A DNA stretch of 64,000 nt from Sphingobacterium bovisgrunnientis (GTDB lineage: Bacteria; Bacteroidota; Bacteroidia; Sphingobacteriales; Sphingobacteriaceae): NCBI RefSeq assembly GCF_009829085.1, contig NZ_WUQY01000006.1, positions 60,616 to 124,615 on the forward strand, in the 5' to 3' direction. The notes beneath the pieces were generated by a model. The model saw only the letters and a list, made by a program, of their open reading frames with translations. It was not told where the DNA came from and made no database searches. Position numbers and translations under genes: made by a program. Positions 58,331 through 64,000 of the stretch are shown one piece after another. The stretch's first letter is position 1, and each line of letters starts with the position of its first letter.

Positions 58331-58754
58331 TTGCTGCAGAAAGAAGTTCTTCAATATTAAACTTCGTCATGCGCATAAAGGCTTGGGTTACTTTTGGAGC
58401 GGTAGTAGGATTAGTCATTAATTCGGATAGAATTGATGGAACAATCTGCCAAGATACTCCAAATTTATCATCCAACCAGCCGCACATGCCATATTCACCT
58501 TCTTCACCCAGTTTTACCCAATAATAATCAATTTCATCCTGTGTATCACATGTGATGACATAGGAATTAGCAGGTGAAAATTTATATTGTGGACCGCCAT
58601 TCAAAGCCATAAATCTTGTATTATTTAATTCAAAAACCGTTACAATAGGATTTTGGGAGATGATTTTTGATTTGTTAAATACAGAACAGTAAAATTCTGC
58701 AGCTGCTTGTGCTTGTCCATCAAACCACAAGCATGGATATATTGTATGTGTCAT
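58326..58754 (-). CDS. VOC/PhnB-like glyoxalase-fold protein
   Basis: A 142-residue protein of the PhnB group: YPCLWFDGQAQAAAEFYCSVFNKSKI at the start and WQIVPSILSELMTNPTTAPKVTQAFMRMTKFNIEEL at the end. Databases often call it '3-demethylubiquinone-9 3-methyltransferase', which is a mislabel; it is a VOC-superfamily protein of uncertain substrate. Cytoplasmic; transcribed alone. Confidence 0.85.
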   Translation of the reverse strand: MTHTIYPCLWFDGQAQAAAEFYCSVFNKSKIISQNPIVTVFELNNTRFMALNGGPQYKFSPANSYVITCDTQDEIDYYWVKLGEEGEYGMCGWLDDKFGVSWQIVPSILSELMTNPTTAPKVTQAFMRMTKFNIEELLSAAK

Positions 58755-58930
58755 AAGGCGGTTTTGAGGAAATATTTGTGTTTATAAGCGGTTTTGAACT
58801 ATATAAAAGTAACTAAATAAGTTTATATAGAAAACGAAACGTAAAATAAAAGTTATACATGAACTTTTATTGTGTAATCTAAAAGACTTTTGTCATCTTA
58901 GATAAAATCTTTTTAATTGATATCTACATT

Positions 58931-59824
58931 ATGAATCGTAAAGAATTTATCGCAGCTACATCCACCTTATTCGCATCTACGTTTATTTCTGACAGCTTTG
59001 CTGCTGCAAATAAGCTTAAATTGAAGAAAGGAATTAGCTATTACATGATTAAGGAAGAATTATCTGTATTAGATAAATTCAAATTGGTTAAAGATTTAGG
59101 TTTTCATGGTATTGAAATCAATTCTCCAGGTGTATTAGATATTCAAGAATTACTGAAAGCGCGTGATCTGACAGGTATAGAAATATTGGGTACAGTCAAC
59201 AAAGACCACTGGTCAAAACCGCTGTCCAGCCCAGATGAATCGATACAAAGAGCCATAATTGAGTCTATCGCAAAGTCAATTGAAGAAACGAAGCAATTAG
59301 GAGGGGATACGGTTTTAGTTGTTCCTGGCGTGGTGAATGCGGCATCATCTTACGAGAGCGCTTATACAATAGCACAAAAAAATATACGCAAGTTAATTCC
59401 TTATGCCGAGAAGCAAAATATCAAAATTGCTTTAGAAAATGTGTGGAACAATTTTATCCTAAGTCCTGTCGAAGCCAAGCGATTTGTTGATGAGATCAAT
59501 CATCCTTTGGTGGGTTGGTATTTTGATGTGGGTAATGTATTGCGTTACGGATGGCCAGAGCATTGGATAGAGACGCTAGACAAACGTGTTTTTAAGGTGC
59601 ATATCAAAGAGTTTAGCCGTAAGATAATGAACGAGCAGGGATTGGGTAAAGGTTTCTCTGCGCCCTTGACAGAAGGAGACGTGGATTGGAAGGTCGTTAT
59701 ACAAGCCTTGCAAAAAGCAAACTACAAAGGTGAATATTTAGTCTTAGAATTGGGAAGTGGCGATAGAGCTCAACTCCAAGATTTTTCTACGCGTTTGGAT
59801 AAGATTATTGGGTATAATGGATAG
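58931..59824 (+). CDS. Sugar phosphate isomerase/epimerase-like TIM-barrel protein
   Basis: A 297-residue protein with signal peptide MNRKEFIAATSTLFASTFISDSFA. The rest is an AP-endonuclease-2-like TIM barrel of the xylose isomerase-like superfamily: GFHGIEINSPG, VLVVPGVVNAASSYE, NIKIALENVWNNFILSP, GWYFDVGNVLRYGWPEHWIE, FKVHIKEFSRK and YLVLELGSGD, with the metal-binding Glu/Asp/His pattern of the family. These are periplasmic enzymes often found in sugar-catabolic clusters; substrate unknown. Alone here. Confidence 0.86.
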   Translation: MNRKEFIAATSTLFASTFISDSFAAANKLKLKKGISYYMIKEELSVLDKFKLVKDLGFHGIEINSPGVLDIQELLKARDLTGIEILGTVNKDHWSKPLSSPDESIQRAIIESIAKSIEETKQLGGDTVLVVPGVVNAASSYESAYTIAQKNIRKLIPYAEKQNIKIALENVWNNFILSPVEAKRFVDEINHPLVGWYFDVGNVLRYGWPEHWIETLDKRVFKVHIKEFSRKIMNEQGLGKGFSAPLTEGDVDWKVVIQALQKANYKGEYLVLELGSGDRAQLQDFSTRLDKIIGYNG

Positions 59825-59927
59825 GTGATTCGAGTCCTTTGAATAGCTAATTTGAATGGAAATATCTTAATCACTCTCTAATATCTCCGAATATAAGCTC
59901 AATTAAATAGTGCTTTATTATTTTGGA

Positions 59928-60317
59928 TTACACTTTTTCGCTGACATGTGCAGCGTTAAGTTCCATGTAAGCAAGTCCACAAATAATTGCTATTTCGATT
60001 AAGAAATATGTTAATCCAAGGACTGTAAGTGTGCTGTGATACCTAAGGAGTAATATACTTATCAGCACGCAGTACAATATGTTTGCATAAGCGATTATTC
60101 TTATAAAGAATGTCCAATTACTCTTTATAAAATAGAAACAGCTAATTGAATAGACACTGAGAAGTAAAGCTATCGCGGAAAGGTAGGTCAATATGATTTT
60201 AGGTAATCCAAAATATTCATTGAAATTTCTTACTACAACAAATAATAGAAAAGCAGTCAGGAGAGCTCCTAAACTATCTATTAGAAATAGTTTTTTAGGA
60301 TGTCTTACGGATTTCAT
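59928..60317 (-). CDS. Small membrane protein, four helices
   Basis: A 129-residue protein with four predicted transmembrane helices: SLGALLTAFLLFVVVRNF, KIILTYLSAIALLLSVYSISCFYFI, WTFFIRIIAYANILYCVLISILLL and LTVLGLTYFLIEIAIICGLAYMEL. I recognise no family or function. The start is preceded by a T-rich stretch and no ribosome-binding site. It resembles uncharacterised Sphingobacterial inner membrane proteins. Confidence 0.65.
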   Translation of the reverse strand: MKSVRHPKKLFLIDSLGALLTAFLLFVVVRNFNEYFGLPKIILTYLSAIALLLSVYSISCFYFIKSNWTFFIRIIAYANILYCVLISILLLRYHSTLTVLGLTYFLIEIAIICGLAYMELNAAHVSEKV

Positions 60318-60450
60318 TAATATTTTTTTTCAAGGTATTCAAATCATCAAGACTTTATTTATTCTTACATATTTGTATTTTAAAAAGACTTTATTTGCAG
60401 ATAACGTTTACAATGAAATATTCTCATAGAGAATTCCCAGTTAGCTTTTG

Positions 60451-60837
60451 TCAATTATAAAGTGCTAACAGAAAAGTTAATACGGTCAGAATAATGGTAA
60501 CGGGAATAAAGAATATTTTTTCCATCCTGTTTTTTGACATTAAATTTCCTATTGTATTTAATAGTAACAACCCCGACATGAACCACAACATTATAGTCAT
60601 TATTCTTTGGGGAAACTCATATGTCAAAATACCCGATTGAATCAAGATTAGAACGAGAAAAATACTATTCACCAAAATTGATATAATCTCAAATCGATAC
60701 ATTTCTCTATCTGATTTTAAGTGTCCGCCCCAAACAATACTGTATGGAATAACTTTTAGCAGCACCAAAAAATGAAAAGCCAGAAATAGCGAAAAAATCA
60801 GAAGAAGTCCGTACTGTGCAATAGTAATTATGGTCAT
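60451..60837 (-). CDS. Small membrane protein, four helices
   Basis: A 128-residue protein with four predicted helices (ITIAQYGLLLIFSLFLAFHFLVLL, EIISILVNSIFLVLILIQSGILTY, IMTIMLWFMSGLLLLNTIGNLMS, IFFIPVTIILTVLTFLLALYN). No homologue recognised. Similar to short hypothetical membrane proteins in other Bacteroidota. Separate from its neighbour by 133 bases. No function can be given. Confidence 0.65.
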   Translation of the reverse strand: MTIITIAQYGLLLIFSLFLAFHFLVLLKVIPYSIVWGGHLKSDREMYRFEIISILVNSIFLVLILIQSGILTYEFPQRIMTIMLWFMSGLLLLNTIGNLMSKNRMEKIFFIPVTIILTVLTFLLALYN

Positions 60838-61033
60838 AACGAATTAAAATTCATACTACAAATATTCATTAACTTATCATCGAAACAATGAAAACACCCC
60901 TTAAGAGATTGCATCTGTGCTCCTAAAATATTTTGAGGCATAATTATCCAATTATTTTTTTTAGGTAAATGCAGCCGCGGATTTAATGTCTAAAGGTATA
61001 TATTGGCATAATGTCTTTATTGATTAAATGCTA

Positions 61034-61609
61034 TTAAAGTTTTTCTGATCTCGCTAGTTTTTCAATTATCTCTTTTATGCGTTTTTCTCTTGTTTCTTGT
61101 TTTTTTGCAGTCTGCAAACGAAAACCAATGGAATAGAGATTCGATTTATTTAGCGTTTGGTAAAATTCGTCTGCTTTGCTGTTTTTGCGGAGTAATGTTA
61201 GAAAATCTTCAGGTATTACCATATTACTTGGCGAATCATAAGCTCTTTCCCATCTGCCGTCTGCCTTTGCTTTTTCAATAGCTAGGAAGCCTGAAGGTTT
61301 CATTTTGTTATCCTTTATCAGTCTTTCTACATGACCGATATTTACTTTAGACCAAATACTTTTCGTAGTGCGCGGACACAATTTTTGGATCCATGATTGC
61401 GCATCATAAGACTTTTTTTGCGCATCTATCCACCCGTAGCAGAGACATATATCCAGCGCTTCAGCATAAGTAATTGTCTCTATGCTTGACTGTTTTTTGA
61501 AAATACGCAACCAAATACCTTTCGAATGATTTTCATGGTTTTCCAGCCAGGACTCAAAAAGCTCTGCTGTTGTAAATTCTAAAATCGGAAGTGTATTTAG
61601 ATCAGTCAT
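61034..61609 (-). CDS. YdeI/OmpD-associated family protein
   Basis: A 191-residue cytoplasmic protein: LESWLENHENHSKGIWLRIFKKQSS, ITYAEALDICLCYGWIDAQKKSYDAQSWIQKLCPRTTKSIWSKVNIGHVERLIKDNKMKPSG and the final KKQETREKRIKEIIEKLARSEK. These are the hallmarks of the YdeI/OmpD-associated (bacteriocin-protection) family, whose role is not established. Single gene. Confidence 0.86.
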   Translation of the reverse strand: MTDLNTLPILEFTTAELFESWLENHENHSKGIWLRIFKKQSSIETITYAEALDICLCYGWIDAQKKSYDAQSWIQKLCPRTTKSIWSKVNIGHVERLIKDNKMKPSGFLAIEKAKADGRWERAYDSPSNMVIPEDFLTLLRKNSKADEFYQTLNKSNLYSIGFRLQTAKKQETREKRIKEIIEKLARSEKL

Positions 61610-61767
61610 ATTTTAAGTTTTATTGACTATTTACTGTTTAATTCATATAATATACTGTATTATTGATCAAGTCCAAATTGTTTTGCGAATTTTTGATCTT
61701 GTCGAAAGTTCCATTAAATCTATTATCCACTCTTTATTTTTAAGATGATGTTACCGATTAAATTATG

Positions 61768-63354
61768 TTAAAGTTCAATTTCTCGTTCTATGTTTATTTG
61801 TTCTAAAAATGTTTGGTCGTGGGACACAACTATAATTGTCCCTTGATATTCATTAATAGCTGCCGTTAGTATTTCCACACTTTGAATGTCCAAATTATTG
61901 GTCGGTTCATCAAAAATAATAATAACTGGTGATTTACTGTGAATTAACAAACAGCAAAGTAACAAACGCATTCTTTCGCCACCACTCAAAGCACTACAAT
62001 ATTTATCCCAATCATCTTTTGTAAATAAAAATCGGTTTAATCGGGTTTTTATTTCGTGTTCTTGTAATGCCGATGTGTTGAATTGTTGGGCTTGTTCGTA
62101 AACTTTCAGGTTATTGTCAAGCGATGAATAGTCTTGATCAATGAAAACAGCTTTATTATTGGCTCGAAAAATTGTTCCTGTTTGTGGTAATACTTCACCC
62201 AAAATTAGTTTTATCAGAGTCGTCTTTCCTGAACCGTTTTTTCCTTTCAATGCGATACGTTCGCCACTTGTAATCTGAAAATTTAAGTTTTCCTTCCAAA
62301 GCGGTTTCCCGTTGTACGCAACGTTGATGTGGTTTGCTGTAAATAAAGTTTTTCCTTTGTGTAATACTGAATTATCAAATCCGAATTTCATTTGATCAAT
62401 TGCTGATAGAGAAGAACGAAGTTCTTGTAAATCCTGCGAAATACCTCCAATTTTTTCTGCGTGAACACTCTTCAACTTTGATGAACTGTTTTCTGCATTA
62501 TTTCGTAGAGTGTTCATCATTATTCGGGCAACACCTGATTTTTCCTGTTTGCTTTTACCTCGACTGTCTAATTTTTGTTGTCGTTCGAGCGTTTCTCGCT
62601 CTTTTTCTTTGGCTTTTCGCAACGTTTTTTCTTTACTCTTAATGTCATGGCTCAACGCGCTGTTTTCAATTTGCTTTTGCTCTTTGTAAAAGTCGTAATT
62701 TCCACCATAAACTTTAATTCCCTGTTTGCTTAATTCAGAAACGGTATTTAGTAAGTTCAATAATTTTCTGTCATGGCTTACAATTACCAAAGTGCTTTTG
62801 GTTGTTTGGATAAAGTCATACAATAATTGTCTACTTGAACCATCCAAATGATTACTAGGCTCGTCCAATAAAACTAGTTCAGGCTTATGAATGGAAATTC
62901 CTGACAAGAATACTTTTGTTTTCTGTCCTCCGCTAAGAGTTTCCATTTTTTCGGATAAGTCCAAATCGTCTAATTGCCAATAGCGCAATGCTTCTTTGCA
63001 GCGGTCTTCTATTGTCCAATCATCGTTCAATAAATTAAAATTTTCTTCACTTGCGTTTCCACTTAAAATTTCTTTCAAAGCATTCAATTTATCTTCAATT
63101 CGCAACGCTTGTGCTATTGTCAAATGATTAAATTGACCGAAAATCTGCGGAACATAATAGGGCAGGGCTTCAACGTATACATATCCGCTTGAAGGTTGTA
63201 ATTCGCACGAAATTATTTTGAGCAGAGTAGATTTTCCTACGCCATTATTGCCAATTAACGCTGTTTTATCGTGTTTATTTACTGCGAGATTGATGTCGCT
63301 AAACAGTAAATCTTTGTTGGGGTGTGTATATGAAATGTTTTGTAAAATCAACAT
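61768..63354 (-). CDS. ABC-F type ATPase (ribosome-associated, possibly antibiotic resistance)
   Basis: A 528-residue protein with two ATP-binding cassettes and no membrane domain. First cassette: Walker A GNNGVGKST (35-43), signature ETLSGGQKTKVF, Walker B LVLLDEPSNHLD. Second: Walker A GKNGSGKTT, signature SALSGGERMRLLL, Walker B VIIIFDEPTNNLD. The linker between them (about 225-330) is charged and helical, as in ABC-F proteins that insert a P-site-interacting arm into the ribosome. Some members of this type protect ribosomes against antibiotics; others are translation factors. Its leader has features of a translational attenuator, which would favour the resistance type, but I cannot identify a known gene. 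The sequence differs from EttA. Confidence 0.85.
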   Translation of the reverse strand: MLILQNISYTHPNKDLLFSDINLAVNKHDKTALIGNNGVGKSTLLKIISCELQPSSGYVYVEALPYYVPQIFGQFNHLTIAQALRIEDKLNALKEILSGNASEENFNLLNDDWTIEDRCKEALRYWQLDDLDLSEKMETLSGGQKTKVFLSGISIHKPELVLLDEPSNHLDGSSRQLLYDFIQTTKSTLVIVSHDRKLLNLLNTVSELSKQGIKVYGGNYDFYKEQKQIENSALSHDIKSKEKTLRKAKEKERETLERQQKLDSRGKSKQEKSGVARIMMNTLRNNAENSSSKLKSVHAEKIGGISQDLQELRSSLSAIDQMKFGFDNSVLHKGKTLFTANHINVAYNGKPLWKENLNFQITSGERIALKGKNGSGKTTLIKLILGEVLPQTGTIFRANNKAVFIDQDYSSLDNNLKVYEQAQQFNTSALQEHEIKTRLNRFLFTKDDWDKYCSALSGGERMRLLLCCLLIHSKSPVIIIFDEPTNNLDIQSVEILTAAINEYQGTIIVVSHDQTFLEQINIEREIEL

Positions 63355-63385
63355 AATTTCTTTCGTAATAGATGAAACAATACAT
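63299..63385 (-). CDS. Possible leader peptide overlapping the ABC-F start
   Basis: A 28-codon frame (ATG 63385, stop at 63299) beginning MYCFIYYERNYVDFTKHF that overlaps the first 56 bases of the ABC-F gene in another frame. A short hydrophobic, aromatic peptide in front of an ABC-F gene is what translational attenuation would need, but short frames occur by chance. Confidence 0.25.
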   Translation of the reverse strand: MYCFIYYERNYVDFTKHFIYTPQQRFTV

Positions 63386-63476
63386 TAACTACTTTGCAGT
63401 TGATGTTATGATAAGTCTGAAAGAAATTAGTTTTTACATACTGTATCTGGTTGGTTTTTAGCCTCTACAAATGTAC
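63355..63476 (-). promoter_or_regulatory. ABC-F leader with -7 element and possible ribosome-binding-site sequestering stem
   Basis: On the minus strand TACATTTG (plus 63469-63476) fits the -7 consensus. The nine bases directly before the ATG (AAAGAAATT on the minus strand, 63355-63363) are exactly complementary to a leader segment about 60 bases upstream (63421-63429), so the leader could fold to hide the initiation region. Confidence 0.4.
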
Positions 63477-63535
63477 AAATTTTCTTTTTAATAGAGGGGG
63501 CTAAGTTGTGCAACAGTTACCTTTGTTGAACTAAA

Positions 63536-63623
63536 CCTCCGGTAGCCTTTCTATCGTCTATAAATCATAGCTTTATAATTGAATTAAATATACTATTATG
63601 GTAACAAAAAAAAGAACCGGAGG
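63536..63623. repeat. Inverted repeat around the recombinase start
   Basis: CCTCCGGT (63536-63543) is answered by ACCGGAGG (63616-63623), 72 bases apart, on either side of the probable start region of the recombinase. It could be a binding site or element end; the arms are short and may be chance. Confidence 0.3.
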
Positions 63624-64000
63624 ATTTACGGTACAATAAATTCCTCCATCGTGCCTGTCGTGAAGTTACAGGATTCGAATCACTGTTGCAACGATTTGAG
63701 CGTAATATTTCAGTCTTAGGCCGTAGTAAACGTACCTTCGAATGCTATAGCCGTCATGTGGCCGCGATGGCATTACATTTTGGATGTCTTCCCACTGAGC
63801 TAGACACTGAACAAGTTCAAGACTACCTTTATCACTTGCAGCAAAGAAGCAAAAGTCCATCTCAAACGTATTTCAAGCACACTGTCTATGGTCTTCGATT
63901 TCTATTAAAAACCGAAAATCTTTCGTACGACCATCTTCATCTACCGTCTATTTCCAAAGAGAAAAAGCTTCCTGTTATCTTGAGTCGGGAAGAGATTTGG
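63605..64000 (+). CDS. Tyrosine recombinase/integrase, N-terminal part, cut by window edge
   Basis: Open frame from 63605 to the window end. It contains FESLLQRFERNISVLGRSKRTFECYSRHVAAMALHFGCLPTELDTEQVQDYLYHLQQRSKSPSQTYFKHTVYGLRFLLKTENLSYDHLHLP and ISKEKKLPVILSREEIW, the N-terminal SAM-like DNA-binding domain and the beginning of the catalytic domain of the integrases that accompany IS91-type transposases in Bacteroidota. The catalytic Arg, His and Tyr lie beyond the window. No ATG is in frame before the family's start; the nearest ATG (63598) is out of frame by one base at a run of eight A (63606-63613). Either initiation is at a TTG/CTG near 63683-63686 or the gene is frameshifted. Confidence 0.85.

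Noticed and set aside
63666..63860. Minus-strand frame over the recombinase
   Set aside because: It is antisense to the tyrosine recombinase, whose protein motifs are clear.

Overview
The window reads as the chromosome of a low-GC Bacteroidota, most likely Sphingobacteriaceae (Sphingobacterium or a near relative). The signs are a type III glutamine synthetase, CarbopepD/plug/barrel TonB receptors (one Oar-like), the gene run ftsX-DUF3098-uppP-truB-ribF, an ISAon1-type insertion sequence, promoters of the TTTG...TAnnTTTG kind, and few Shine-Dalgarno sites. This placement rests on remembered gene content, not on a database search.

Layout. 1-2605 is accessory: the start of a short-chain dehydrogenase, a PaiB-like protein, a double GNAT protein and a decayed gene. 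2783-9044 holds kdsB, the type III glnA and an S9 peptidase. 9164-13580 holds a SIMPL protein, a Thr-Tyr-Thr tRNA cluster, an SPFH-GYF protein paired with a zinc-ribbon membrane protein, a possible 41-residue peptide and a basic periplasmic protein. 13641-17444 (minus) is the division/envelope/RNA run ftsX to ribF. leuS (17665-20634) carries an unusual AT-rich insert. 20688-25473 mixes a frameshifted regulatory-like gene, a GH105-DUF2264 glycan pair and a frameshifted HEPN-like gene.

25527-29565 is a four-gene ABC/HlyD/TolC exporter. 29614-32965 holds small metabolic and hypothetical genes including mazG and an mgtC-like gene. 33028-36936 is a galactose operon (galT, galK, sodium/sugar symporter). 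Two divergent TonB receptors (37083-43500) and katG follow. An intact-looking ISL3/ISAon1 element (46082-47513) lies next to tRNA-Arg. Then come a YceI protein, tRNA-Ser, a DUF4397 lipoprotein, nhaA and a NatAB-type ABC transporter. 53219-58282 is a plus-strand housekeeping run: engB, ubiA-like, topA, a hypothetical and cmk. The right end (58326-64000) is accessory again: VOC protein, sugar isomerase, two small membrane proteins, YdeI-like protein, an ABC-F gene with a possible translational attenuator, and the beginning of a tyrosine recombinase that runs off the window.

I found no complete new defence or mobile system. The most noteworthy observations are: the LeuRS insert; frameshifts confined to accessory genes, several in poly-A tracts (HEPN-like gene, recombinase); the identical TTTTG-N19-TACTTTTG promoters in front of two unlinked tRNA genes; the ABC-F leader whose upstream segment can pair with the ribosome-binding region; and a perfect 22-bp hairpin without a U tract.
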